Assembly (NCBI GenBank): GCA_034506315.1
Contig: JAPDPT010000020.1
Span: 1-51,215, forward strand
Direction of reading: 5' to 3'
From: a candidate division KSB1 bacterium
GTDB lineage: Bacteria > Zhuqueibacterota > Zhuqueibacteria > Oleimicrobiales > Geothermoviventaceae
DNA length: 51,215 nt
Position numbers and translations under genes: made by a program
The notes under the pieces: model-generated
The model's input: only the letters and a program-made list of their open reading frames with translations
What the model was told of the DNA's origin: nothing
Database searches by the model: none
Shown: positions 25,773 through 34,782 of the stretch, piece after piece
How the letters are laid out: every line of letters starts with the position of its first letter
Position numbering within the stretch: position 1 is the first letter of the stretch

Positions 25773-27719
25773 ATGCGTTGCGGTTGGAGGGTGGTGTTCC
25801 TGGTTCTCCTGATAACGGTTCTTGTCTCTACGCCTGCACCTGCGCAGCAGAGCGTCAGCTGCTTCGATTGTCACGCCGACTCTGGGCTGACCAAGGTCGG
25901 TCCACAAGGCCAAGAGATCTCCCTTTTCGTCGATTCCGTCGCTTTCCGCAGATCCGTCCATTTCGAGCTGGGTTGTGTGGCTTGCCACGTGGATATCCAG
26001 GAGATCCCGCACCCTGAGAAGCTGGCTGAAGTGGACTGCGGAATGTGCCACGAGCTTGAGAAGCAGGGGTGTCTGGAAGGCGCCCACGGCAAGGCCCGCA
26101 CGGCCGGAGACCCGGATGCCCCCAAATGCTCGGATTGCCACGGCCACCACGATATCGTGCGGGGCGATGACCCGCAATCGCGCGTCCACCCGCGCAATCA
26201 GCCGAAGACCTGCGCTAAGTGCCACGCAGACCGCGACTTTGTGCGTCGCCATGGTCTGCCCAGCGCGTTGCCTCCCTCGGACTACGAACGAAGTGTCCAC
26301 GCGCAGGCGATTCAGAGGGGCGTCAAGGAGGCCCCTTCCTGCAGCGACTGTCACCTCCTTCCCGGCACCCACGTGTTCCTGGAAGTGGCCAGTCCACAGT
26401 CTCCCGTGAATCCCTCCAATGTGGCTTCCACCTGCGGACGCTGCCACGACGAGATTGCCAACACCTATATGGGGAGCGCTCACGGCACCGCTTTGGCCAG
26501 GGGCGTGAAGGAAGCTCCCACGTGCAACTTCTGCCACGGCGAGCACCGGATCCTCACGCCGCGCGAGCCGGGCTCACCGGTTCGTCCCGAGCGGGTCTCG
26601 GAAGCCATTTGCGCCCCCTGCCACGCTTCGGAAACCCTGAACGAGAAACTCGGTCTGCCGAGCGATCGCGTGTCCACCTACCTCAACAGCTACCACGGGC
26701 TGGCTGTGCGGCGTGGCTCCAAGGTAGCGGCCAACTGTGCAAGCTGCCACGGAATCCACAACATCTATCGGCAGGACGATCCTCGCTCCACCGTTCATCC
26801 GAACAATCTCGCCAAGACGTGTGGCACCTGCCATCCCGGAGCCTCCGAGCAGTTCGCCCGGGTGAAGGTCCACAGCTACCGCAGCGAGGCGCAACTGAAA
26901 GCGGCCTCCATCATCCGAAGCGCCTACGTCATCCTTATCCTCTTGGTGATCGGCGGAATGGTCGTCCACAACCTGATTGTCTGGCTGTTCTTCGCGGTCG
27001 AAAAATACCGGAAAACCCGCGCGGAGACGGGTGTGCGCCGTTTCGACACCTCCATGATCGTGCAGCACATCCTGCTCCTGGTCGCGTTCATCACGCTTGT
27101 CATTACCGGTTTCGCCCTCAAATTCCCGAACAGCTTTCTCTTCCGACTTCTCTTGAAGATCGGCGTGGACGAAGCCTTGCGGGGTCTTTTGCACCGGATC
27201 GCAGCCTCGGTGCTGATCGCTACGGCTATCTATCACTTCTTCTGGGCCTTCTTTACCCGCCACGGGCGGCGGGAAATTCGACGTCTGGTGCCGAACGTAC
27301 AGGACCTGCTCGATCTGCTGCAAACCCTCCGCTACTACCTGCGGCTGAGTCCGGAAAGACCGCAGTACCAGAAGTATAATTACATCGAGAAAGCCGAGTA
27401 CTGGGCCCTGGTGTGGGGCACGGTGGTGATGGTCTCGACCGGGCTGATCCTCTGGTTCCCGGAAACGGCTTCCCGTCTGCTGGGTCCATGGGCCTTCCCC
27501 ATTGCCGAAATCATCCATTACTATGAAGCGTGGCTCGCCACGTTGGCCATCGCCGTCTGGCATTTCTACTGGGTTATCTTCCACCCCGATGAGTATCCCA
27601 TGAGCTTCGTCTGGCTCCACGGGAAGATGCCCCACGAGGAAGCGATGAAACACCGCCTTCCCTGGCTTGCCGAAGAAAGTCGGGAGCTCCGTGCCGAGGA
27701 AAAGTCCAGGACCTCGTGA
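25773..27719 (+). CDS. Multiheme cytochrome c (11 hemes) fused to a membrane cytochrome b, CbcL-like
   Basis: A 648-residue protein with a signal peptide (RVVFLVLLITVLVSTPAPAQ), then a periplasmic region with eleven CxxCH heme-binding motifs (CFDCH, CVACH, CGMCH, CSDCH twice, CAKCH, CGRCH, CNFCH, CAPCH, CASCH, CGTCH), then from about residue 380 several membrane helices with paired histidines (VVHNLIVWLFF, VQHILLLVAFITLVITG, LHRIAASVLIATAIYHFF, WHFYWVIFHPDEYP) of the HydC/FdnI di-heme b type. The plan matches Geobacter CbcL, an inner-membrane quinol oxidase passing electrons into a periplasmic heme chain for metal or extracellular respiration. I prefer ATG 25773 (GGGAGG seven bases upstream) to the GTG at 25728, as it begins the signal peptide. 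The electron acceptor is inferred only. Confidence 0.9.
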   Translation: MRCGWRVVFLVLLITVLVSTPAPAQQSVSCFDCHADSGLTKVGPQGQEISLFVDSVAFRRSVHFELGCVACHVDIQEIPHPEKLAEVDCGMCHELEKQGCLEGAHGKARTAGDPDAPKCSDCHGHHDIVRGDDPQSRVHPRNQPKTCAKCHADRDFVRRHGLPSALPPSDYERSVHAQAIQRGVKEAPSCSDCHLLPGTHVFLEVASPQSPVNPSNVASTCGRCHDEIANTYMGSAHGTALARGVKEAPTCNFCHGEHRILTPREPGSPVRPERVSEAICAPCHASETLNEKLGLPSDRVSTYLNSYHGLAVRRGSKVAANCASCHGIHNIYRQDDPRSTVHPNNLAKTCGTCHPGASEQFARVKVHSYRSEAQLKAASIIRSAYVILILLVIGGMVVHNLIVWLFFAVEKYRKTRAETGVRRFDTSMIVQHILLLVAFITLVITGFALKFPNSFLFRLLLKIGVDEALRGLLHRIAASVLIATAIYHFFWAFFTRHGRREIRRLVPNVQDLLDLLQTLRYYLRLSPERPQYQKYNYIEKAEYWALVWGTVVMVSTGLILWFPETASRLLGPWAFPIAEIIHYYEAWLATLAIAVWHFYWVIFHPDEYPMSFVWLHGKMPHEEAMKHRLPWLAEESRELRAEEKSRTS

Positions 27720-27790
27720 CACGGTTTCTCCGTTCTCTTCCCACGGAGAAGCATCGTTTCAAGGCGGAGGGAGAGGGACGGAAGATGGGT

Positions 27791-27826
27791 ACCTGGGGCG
27801 GCCGCCCACAGCGGTCGCCCCCAGGT
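27791..27826. terminator. Convergent-gene hairpin
   Basis: A long GC stem (arms 27791-27805 and 27811-27826, one bulge, one G-T pair) with a 5-base loop, in the 295-base space between the cytochrome and ribulokinase genes, which converge. No T-run is seen on either side, so it may act as a two-way barrier or need Rho. The remainder of 27720-28014 shows nothing else. Confidence 0.5.
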
Positions 27827-28014
27827 CTCGCCCAGCAGGCTTAGATGGGAGTACCCTGCGGCGGAAGGGGGCTTCCGTGCTTCGAACGGACGGGGAGCAA
27901 TTTCCCCGCAGCCAGGGCGAATCCCTCTTTCTAGCGAAATCCCGCTCGCCGGTGCGATAGGCGACTCTTTCGCTGCCAATCCGATGGCCCGACCGGAGGC
28001 GGAGTGTTTCCGTC

Positions 28015-29676
28015 TCAGGCGCTGCGGAGGCGGCGGAGGACTTTCATCACCTGACTGCCGCCCCGCCCGAAGAAATCGTACAGCTTTACGTACTCTTGGA
28101 AGAGCCGATCGTAGATTTTCCTGTGCTCAGGCACCGGACGGAAGCTTTCGTCCCGCAGGTGAGCCATCGCGGGGATGGCTTGCTGAATGCTGTCGTAGCC
28201 ACCCGCCTGGCTTCCGGCTGCCACAGCGCCATACATTGCAGCGCCCAGGGCCCCAGCGAATTCCGAACGAGCCACTTTGATCTCGCGGCCCAGCACGTCC
28301 GCGTAGATTTGCATGAGCATGCGATTCCGGGTGAGGCCACCGCACGCGTAGAACTCCTCTACCTCGACGCCCCCGCGCTGGAAGGTCTCCACGATGACCC
28401 GCGTCCCAAACGCCGTAGCCTCGATGAGGGCACGGTAGACCTCCTCTGGGGTCGTGGTCAGGGTGGGGCCAATCAACAGGCCGCTGAGATCGTAATCGAT
28501 CAGGACAGAGCGGCAACCGTTCCACCAATCCAGAGCGAGGAGACCCGACTGCCCTGGTTTCAAAGCGGCTGCCTTCTCCTCCAGGAGAGCGTGGAGGCTG
28601 ATCCCCCTTCGTTCGGCCTCCTCGTGATAGCGGGGCGGCACAGCATTGCGGACGAACCAGGCGAAGATGTCGCCGACGGCCGCCTGACCAGCCTCGTAGC
28701 CGAAGTAGCCGGGCAAGATACCATCTTCCACCACGCCACTGATGCCCTCGATCGGCAGGCGCTTTTCGGCGACCACCATATGGCAGGTAGACGTACCCAT
28801 GATCAGGGCCATCTTGCCAGGGCCATCGACCGTAGTGGCCGGCACCCCCACGTGCGCGTCGATCACGCTCACGGCCACGGGGGTGCCGGGCTGCAAGCCC
28901 GTGGCGCGAGCCATCCGTTCCGTGAGATCACCAGCCTTCCGACCGATGGGGACAACCTCCCCCCTCAGCTTTTCCTCCACCAGGTTTTCCAGCCGCGGAT
29001 CCAGAGCGCGAAAAAATTCCCTGCTCGGGTAACCGATCCCCTTCTGCCAGATGGCCTTGTAGCCGGCGTGGCACGAGCTGCGCTTCAGCTCGCCCGTAAG
29101 CTGCAGCACAATCCAGTCCCCGGCCTCGAGAAACTGGTCGGCCAGTACGTACATTTCCGGATCCTCATCGAGGATCTGCATGATCTTGGGGATCAGCCAC
29201 TCGCTGGAGATCTTGCCCCCGTAGTATCGGAGCCAGACTTCCCCGCGCTGCTCGGCTATCTCTTTGAGCCGATTGGCCTCGGGCTCTGCTGCGTGGTGCT
29301 TCCACAGTTTGACCCAGGCGTGCGGGCGGCTCTGCAATTCGGGCCGGAAGCACAGGGGCTGGCCGGTCCCGTCAATCGGCAACATCGTGCAGGAGGTGAA
29401 ATCGATCCCAATTCCCACAACCTGTTCCGCCCTGATCCCGGCTGTCCGCAACACGGCTGGAATCGCCTCGTGGAGCGCATCGAGGTAGTCCTGGGGATGC
29501 TGGAGCGCCCAGTCCGGCTCGAGCTTCTGCCCATCGGGGAGCTCCCGATCCATTACCCCGTGCGGGTACACAAAGACTTCGGTGGCGACCTCCTCGCCGG
29601 TCGCGACGTCCACCAGCAGTGCCCTGGCCGACTCCGTCCCGAAGTCGATCCCAAGCGAACATCGCCGATCGCCCAT
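28015..29676 (-). CDS. araB: Ribulokinase (FGGY family)
   Basis: A 553-residue carbohydrate kinase of the ribulokinase branch, phosphorylating L- or D-ribulose to ribulose 5-phosphate. The N-terminal phosphate motif is [30 protein letters not shown] and the substrate-loop segment [17 protein letters not shown] are typical of AraB; the adenosine/phosphate motifs [17 protein letters not shown] and the C-terminal [20 protein letters not shown] follow. ATG 29676 has a GGAGGG site; the longer frame to 29772 lacks support. No araA or araD is adjacent; instead a zinc alcohol dehydrogenase lies 166 bases upstream on the same strand. That pair suggests polyol use (for example ribitol or arabinitol to a ketopentose and then its phosphate) rather than a classical arabinose operon; this is inference. 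Confidence 0.9.
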   Translation of the reverse strand: MGDRRCSLGIDFGTESARALLVDVATGEEVATEVFVYPHGVMDRELPDGQKLEPDWALQHPQDYLDALHEAIPAVLRTAGIRAEQVVGIGIDFTSCTMLPIDGTGQPLCFRPELQSRPHAWVKLWKHHAAEPEANRLKEIAEQRGEVWLRYYGGKISSEWLIPKIMQILDEDPEMYVLADQFLEAGDWIVLQLTGELKRSSCHAGYKAIWQKGIGYPSREFFRALDPRLENLVEEKLRGEVVPIGRKAGDLTERMARATGLQPGTPVAVSVIDAHVGVPATTVDGPGKMALIMGTSTCHMVVAEKRLPIEGISGVVEDGILPGYFGYEAGQAAVGDIFAWFVRNAVPPRYHEEAERRGISLHALLEEKAAALKPGQSGLLALDWWNGCRSVLIDYDLSGLLIGPTLTTTPEEVYRALIEATAFGTRVIVETFQRGGVEVEEFYACGGLTRNRMLMQIYADVLGREIKVARSEFAGALGAAMYGAVAAGSQAGGYDSIQQAIPAMAHLRDESFRPVPEHRKIYDRLFQEYVKLYDFFGRGGSQVMKVLRRLRSA

Positions 29677-29842
29677 CTTGCCCTCCGTGTGGCTTCGTGT
29701 CCGGTTTTTCCCTGCCGTTTGTTGAAGCGCGGGAAGCACCGACATCCCTCCTCGCGCGCTGCGCCGCTTCAAACCCGATCACTCGCGATTATGCCGCCCT
29801 CCATCGCCGAGGCCAGGCAAGAGCTCGCAGAGGCCCAGGGGT

Positions 29843-30886
29843 TCACTCCCACTGGTCCACGTGGACAATGGCCTTGACCACGTTGTCCCGGTAATGGACC
29901 GCCGTCGCCAGCGCCTGTTCTGCTCGGGAAAAAGGGAAGACATGGGAGATCAGCGGCCGCACATCCACCAGGCCTCGTTCGAGCATGGGGATGGTAAACT
30001 CGTACACATGTTTCATTCGCCGCACCATGTAGATCGTGAGGCCCTTGCGCCGCGAGGGGGTCGACTTGAACTGGATCCACTCGTCCACGGGAATGCCGAT
30101 GAGAACAACGATCCCTCCCGGTCGAACCATCTCCACGGCCTGTTCGGGTGTCTCTCGGACGCCCGCTGCTTCGAACACCACATCCACGCCGCGCCCATGG
30201 GTAAGACTACTGACCGCCTCCACCACATCAGCCTCCGAGGGATTGAGGGTGTGGTCGGCGCCCAGCCTGCGCGCAAGTTCCAGCCGGTACTCGAGAGGAT
30301 CCGTGACGATGATCTGGGCGGCCCCGGAGACCCGCAGGACTAACAGCGTGCAGAGCCCGATTGGCCCCGCACCGAGGATCGCGGCCGTCCATCCCGGCTT
30401 GAAATGACCCAGGCGCACCGAATGGAGTGCCACTCCCAAGGGCTCAAGGAGGGCACCCTCATCGTAGCTGATCCCGTCGGGCAACGGGTAAAGAAGCTCG
30501 GCCGGGTAGGCCATGTACTCCCGGAAGCTTCCGTCCACGGGCGGTGTGCCGCAGAACTGCACCTGAGGGCACAGGTTTGGGTGACCCGTCCGGCACATTT
30601 CGCAGTGCCCACAATGGCGGGCCGGCTCCACGGCGACCCGCTGGCCTGGGCGCACACGCTCAACTCCCGAAGCCACCTCGACAACCTCCGCCGAAAACTC
30701 GTGGCCCAGGATCAGTGGGCCAGGCATTTCCTCCTCTCCGAGCCTCCCGTGCAGGTAGCGGTGGCTGTCGGAGGCACACACGCCTACGGATTTCACCCTA
30801 AGCAGTACCTCACCCGGTGCCACCTGAGGCACAGGAAGGTCTCGGAATTCCACCTTCTCGGGACCGAGTAGATAAAGGGCCCTCAT
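29843..30886 (-). CDS. Zinc-dependent alcohol/polyol dehydrogenase (MDR family)
   Basis: A 347-residue medium-chain dehydrogenase of the sorbitol/threonine dehydrogenase group using NAD(P)+. The catalytic zinc ligands are in GVCASDSHR and LGHEFSAEVVEV; the structural zinc lobe CGHCEMCRTGHPNLC is complete; the coenzyme fold has AAILGAGPIGLCTLL and an acidic VTDPLEYR at the end of the second strand, favouring NAD+. The ATG at 30886 has a GGAGAGAG site; the open frame upstream to 31027 is spurious. It precedes ribulokinase, so a pentitol such as ribitol or arabinitol is a plausible substrate, but threonine or sorbitol cannot be ruled out. Confidence 0.88.
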   Translation of the reverse strand: MRALYLLGPEKVEFRDLPVPQVAPGEVLLRVKSVGVCASDSHRYLHGRLGEEEMPGPLILGHEFSAEVVEVASGVERVRPGQRVAVEPARHCGHCEMCRTGHPNLCPQVQFCGTPPVDGSFREYMAYPAELLYPLPDGISYDEGALLEPLGVALHSVRLGHFKPGWTAAILGAGPIGLCTLLVLRVSGAAQIIVTDPLEYRLELARRLGADHTLNPSEADVVEAVSSLTHGRGVDVVFEAAGVRETPEQAVEMVRPGGIVVLIGIPVDEWIQFKSTPSRRKGLTIYMVRRMKHVYEFTIPMLERGLVDVRPLISHVFPFSRAEQALATAVHYRDNVVKAIVHVDQWE

Positions 30887-31055
30887 CTCTCTCCGCTCCG
30901 TCGATCGAACCAGCCTGCCTTGCAGCAAACCTCCCACTCGGGCGTCGCGGCTGCCACCCTCGCGCCGGACCAGGGGCGGGTCGAATTTGCGCTCTCCGGG
31001 CCGAAACCGCCCGACGCGCACTTCCACCTGGAGCCCGGAGTCACCCTCCCCCTGA

Positions 31056-33476
31056 CTACCTCACCAGGACGGTACTTTCTTGGGGGCCTTTCTCAACCAC
31101 CTCCAGGACGAACGGGATCATGTCCCGGATGCCTTCAATGTGCGTGATCAGGAAGACCTGCCGGAAATGGTGGGAGAGGCCGTTCAGCACTTCCAGAATC
31201 TGTTGGCGGCGCTCTTCGTCCTGCGAGCCGAAAACCTCGTCCAAGACGACGAAGCGCACGGGGCTTCGGGCGGAGCGTTCGGCCACGACCTGGCTAATGG
31301 CCACCCGAAAGCAGAGGTTCACCAGGTCCTGTTCGCCACCCGAGAAACGGGTAATCGGGTAAAACCTGTCGTCGTCAAACAGCTGAAGATTGTAGTCCTG
31401 ATCGAGGCTGACAAGCACGTACCGTCCGTTGGTGGTCTGGCGCACGAGCTCCGAGGTGCGGTGTTCGAGCAAAGGACGCAGCCTGCCCCCTAATTCCAGC
31501 CGGAACTCCCCGAGCAGTTCCTCCAGGACCCGGAGATCGGCAATTTCCGCGCGGATTTTTTCCAGGCTACTGCGCTTACGCTCCGCCTCCTTGAGCCTGT
31601 CGCGGAGCTCGCTTACCCGCTGCAAGCGCTCCCGGTACGCTCCGTGAGCATCGGTCCATTTCGCCTCTCGCTCTTCCCGCAGCCGGGTGGCATTCTCGTA
31701 CTGTACCCGGCTCTCCTCAAGGCGCTCCGCGCTAAACCCCACGGCCTGGAGCTGCTCTTGGCAGCTTTGGATCTCCCTTCGGGTTTCGTCCAGTTGCTCC
31801 TCGAGCCTCTTTTTCTTCGCAAGCCAGTCGGGTAGCAGCTGCACCAGGCCCCGTTTCTCATCCGCTTCCCGCTGGCGTCCCAGAAGCCAGTCCAGCTTTT
31901 CCCGAAGCGCTCGATGACGTTCGGCATCGTACGGAAGAGCCTCGATGGTTGCGATCTTCTCCCGGAGCGCCCTCTCCTTCGCCTGGAGGCTCTCCAGCTT
32001 CTCTGCAAGAACGGCCTCCTGCTTAGTCCATTCAGATAGCCTGGCCTCGCATCCGGCGAGCTCCTCACGATCCCTGCGGGCATTCTGCAGGTTCTCCTCG
32101 ATCTCGGACTTTTCTGCCTCGAGTCTCCGGAGCGCCTCGTTCGCTTCTTTGTAGCGCTCACGGAGCTTGCGCAGCTCCTCATCGAATTCCGCCAGGACAC
32201 GCGGCTGATGGTCGCCAAGGGGTCTCCGACAGACTGGGCACGGGCTTTCGGGGCCCAGACGGGCCACCTGCTCTCTCTTGTCACGAAGATCTCGCCCCTG
32301 CTGTCGGATGGCTTCAAGCTCCCCCTGCTTTCTACGGATCTCCCCCTCCTTTGCGCGGAGTTTCTCCTCGAGTTCGGGAACCGAGGCTGCGCCCGCCACA
32401 AGCCCTTCCTTTCTCTGAAGAAGATCTCGGCGGTCCTTCTGCGTGCTCTCCAGTCTTGCGCGCGTGTCCTTCAGTTCGGCCACACAGGAATCGAGTTCGG
32501 CTCTGAGGTCAGATAGGCGCCGGCGCTCGGCCTCCAGCTCGTCCATCCTCTCTTTCGCCTGTTTGACGTGGGGAAGCTCCGCCAGCACTCGTTCCAGTTC
32601 GGCGAGCTCCTTCTTGGCCTGTTCGGCCTTCTTGATCTGCCCGTCCAGGTGCCCGAGCTCTGCCTCAACGTGCTGGAGGCTCGTCTTGGCCTTCTCCAGG
32701 CGACCCGACCACTCCTGGTAACGCACCTGGAGGCTCTGCTCGGCCGCGTACCTCTTCCAGGCTTCCTCCTCGAGCTTCTTCGCTTTCTCGAACTCGGCCT
32801 TGGCCTCCTCGGCCTGCCCTCGGGCCTCCTCCTTCTCTGCCTCCGCCTGGCCGAGATCGGCCCGGAGCTTGTCGATATCCTCCAGACCCCCTTCCAGTCC
32901 CTCCGCAAACTTCTCCTTTTCGGCGCGGTCGGACCGGATCGCCTGGCGGGCGCGGTCGATCAGGTCGAGACCCACGAGGCGGTTTACCGTCTGCCTCCGC
33001 TGCTCAGGGGCGAGCTCGGAGAAGGCTGCCACTTCCCCTTGGCGGGCGAACACGGAGGCGCGAAACGACGGCGCGTCCAGCCCGATTATCCCTTCCAGGA
33101 AGCGACTGACCCCGGCATCTCGTTCGGCGATGGGCTTAGCCATGCCTGCGCGGAAAAGCTGCACGGAGAGCGCTCCGGTGCGGCCTCGAATTTCCCGGAC
33201 CAGCCGGTACTGGCCGTCGTCCAGCTCGAACCACAGCTCGACGGCGCAGTTGTCGTCCTTTCCCGCTCCCACCCAGCGCAATGAGTCGTTCTCCTGCCGA
33301 CCGGGGCCAAGCCCCTTCAGGGCGAGGTGGCCGTAGAGAGCCCAGTAAATGGCTTCGACAAGGGTGGTCTTACCGCTCCCGTTCCGTCCCAGAATGCCGA
33401 TCAGGTTGTCGGGGAACTCCACCTCGGCCTTGCGGAATCGGCGGAAATTGGTCAGGGCAAGGGCTCGGATCACCAT
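31056..33476 (-). CDS. sbcC: SbcC/Rad50-type DNA-repair ATPase
   Basis: An 806-residue SMC-like ATPase that works with SbcD/Mre11 to process DNA double-strand ends and hairpins. The N-terminal Walker A is GRNGSGKTT in ILGRNGSGKTTLVEAIYWALYG; two very long coiled coils follow, rich in Glu, Arg, Lys and Leu, joined by the zinc hook CPVC (Cys413/Cys416) almost exactly in the middle; the ABC signature FSGGEQDLVNLCFRVAIS and Walker B FVVLDEVFGSQD lie at the C-terminus. At about 800 residues it resembles archaeal Rad50 more than the 1000-residue E. coli SbcC. Its ATG overlaps the last seven bases of sbcD, so the complex is made from one transcript. Confidence 0.95.
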   Translation of the reverse strand: MVIRALALTNFRRFRKAEVEFPDNLIGILGRNGSGKTTLVEAIYWALYGHLALKGLGPGRQENDSLRWVGAGKDDNCAVELWFELDDGQYRLVREIRGRTGALSVQLFRAGMAKPIAERDAGVSRFLEGIIGLDAPSFRASVFARQGEVAAFSELAPEQRRQTVNRLVGLDLIDRARQAIRSDRAEKEKFAEGLEGGLEDIDKLRADLGQAEAEKEEARGQAEEAKAEFEKAKKLEEEAWKRYAAEQSLQVRYQEWSGRLEKAKTSLQHVEAELGHLDGQIKKAEQAKKELAELERVLAELPHVKQAKERMDELEAERRRLSDLRAELDSCVAELKDTRARLESTQKDRRDLLQRKEGLVAGAASVPELEEKLRAKEGEIRRKQGELEAIRQQGRDLRDKREQVARLGPESPCPVCRRPLGDHQPRVLAEFDEELRKLRERYKEANEALRRLEAEKSEIEENLQNARRDREELAGCEARLSEWTKQEAVLAEKLESLQAKERALREKIATIEALPYDAERHRALREKLDWLLGRQREADEKRGLVQLLPDWLAKKKRLEEQLDETRREIQSCQEQLQAVGFSAERLEESRVQYENATRLREEREAKWTDAHGAYRERLQRVSELRDRLKEAERKRSSLEKIRAEIADLRVLEELLGEFRLELGGRLRPLLEHRTSELVRQTTNGRYVLVSLDQDYNLQLFDDDRFYPITRFSGGEQDLVNLCFRVAISQVVAERSARSPVRFVVLDEVFGSQDEERRQQILEVLNGLSHHFRQVFLITHIEGIRDMIPFVLEVVEKGPQESTVLVR

Positions 33477-34609
33477 TGTTCGTTCACCCCCTCCGCCAGC
33501 TGCTGGCCCAAATAGCTCTCACCCTTTTCCTTGAGCCGCTTCCGCTCTTCCTCGGGTAGATCTCTGGCGAGAAGAAAGCGCTCGAATTCCTCGGCCAAGT
33601 TGCCGATCCGCGCCTGGGTTGAGGGTTCCCTGCCCGCGGCCGCCAGTTCTACGGTCTTGACGACGGCCAGGCAGTGGGAGAAGATTCGCTCCAGTTCCCG
33701 GAAATCGATGCGCAAGTAGGTTTCTCGCGGAATCCCCAGGAGCCGCAGATCGACGATGGCACCTTCGGGCACGTTCGCCGCCTCTTTCTCGATTTGCGCG
33801 AGCACCTGTTGGGCAGAAGAGGCCCCGGCGATCTGCGGCTCCACTCTCACCATCGGCCGTGCCGGGACAGGGATGTACTCCCGTTGGATCTCGCGCCCCA
33901 CGTCCACCCGCAGGTAACCTGGCTCTGCGTCCATCTGATCCAGTCCCGTGCGCTCGGTACTCCCACAGTAGCTCACGTGGTCGTTGATGTCCACGCGCCG
34001 GTGGTAATGGCCCAGCGCGATGTAGTCGAACAGGGCACCGAGCCTGGCTTCCAGGTCGGGAATCCCCTGCTCCCCGAACTCGCCCATGGCGAAGTCTTTT
34101 CGCCCGCACCAGGTGCCGTGGGTCAGTAGGATGTTCAGCTCGGCGCGCGGATCCAGGCTTACCTCATCGAACGCCTGCCTCCATTCCTTCTCGTCGAAGG
34201 TGTGGGGGACACAGTGGATTGCCACGCCTCCGATCCTCACGCGGCGATATTGCCCCACGTAGGCCACGTGGACGTTCGGAAGCAACGCAAGGGTCTCGAA
34301 GATGGACCCGGTAGCCCGGATCCGGGGAGTGGAGTGGTTCCCGGAGATCACAACGAACGGGATGCCGGCATCCGCCACCTGTTTGATCGCCTCGAAGGCC
34401 ACGCGGATGGCCCGGTTGGTCGGGCGCGGCGTGTGAAACAGATCGCCGGCGTGAAGGACCAGATCAGGGGGATCGGCCAGAACGTCGTCAATCACCTTTC
34501 GCCAGGCGCGGTAGAAGTCCTGCTCACGCTGGTTCAGTCCGGTCTCCGGATCGATCCGGGCATATTCAAAGTAGCCGAGATGCGTGTCCGACATGTGAAC
34601 CAGACGCAT
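33470..34609 (-). CDS. sbcD: SbcD/Mre11-type DNA-repair nuclease
   Basis: A 379-residue metallophosphoesterase nuclease, partner of the SbcC/Rad50 ATPase. All phosphoesterase motifs are present: SDTHLGY (residues 7-13), LHAGDLFHTPRPTNRA, FVVISGNHST, ILLTHGTW and YIALGHYHRR, supplying two Mn2+ ions. The C-terminal part beyond about residue 270 should form the capping and SbcC-binding region. It starts with ATG and is the first gene of the pair; the upstream 173-base spacer separates it from the amidohydrolase gene. No clear promoter was found in that spacer. Confidence 0.95.
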   Translation of the reverse strand: MRLVHMSDTHLGYFEYARIDPETGLNQREQDFYRAWRKVIDDVLADPPDLVLHAGDLFHTPRPTNRAIRVAFEAIKQVADAGIPFVVISGNHSTPRIRATGSIFETLALLPNVHVAYVGQYRRVRIGGVAIHCVPHTFDEKEWRQAFDEVSLDPRAELNILLTHGTWCGRKDFAMGEFGEQGIPDLEARLGALFDYIALGHYHRRVDINDHVSYCGSTERTGLDQMDAEPGYLRVDVGREIQREYIPVPARPMVRVEPQIAGASSAQQVLAQIEKEAANVPEGAIVDLRLLGIPRETYLRIDFRELERIFSHCLAVVKTVELAAAGREPSTQARIGNLAEEFERFLLARDLPEEERKRLKEKGESYLGQQLAEGVNEQW

Positions 34610-34782
34610 CGTCGCCCCTCGTACTTTGCTTGGCCGGTCCCGCTCGTCGCACGGAGCGGGGGAACAGCTCGGGGCGAACCGTTCTCCCCGGGCGTGCGAG
34701 AGGAAGACTCGGCTTTCTCGAGAAACTCACCTCGCCCCGGCGCTGGTCTTGCCCGGGAGATGCCCTTGCCCGGCTCTTAACC

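Noticed and set aside
28096-29877. 593-codon ORF on the plus strand
   Set aside because: Antisense shadow of ribulokinase; no family motif or ribosome binding site.
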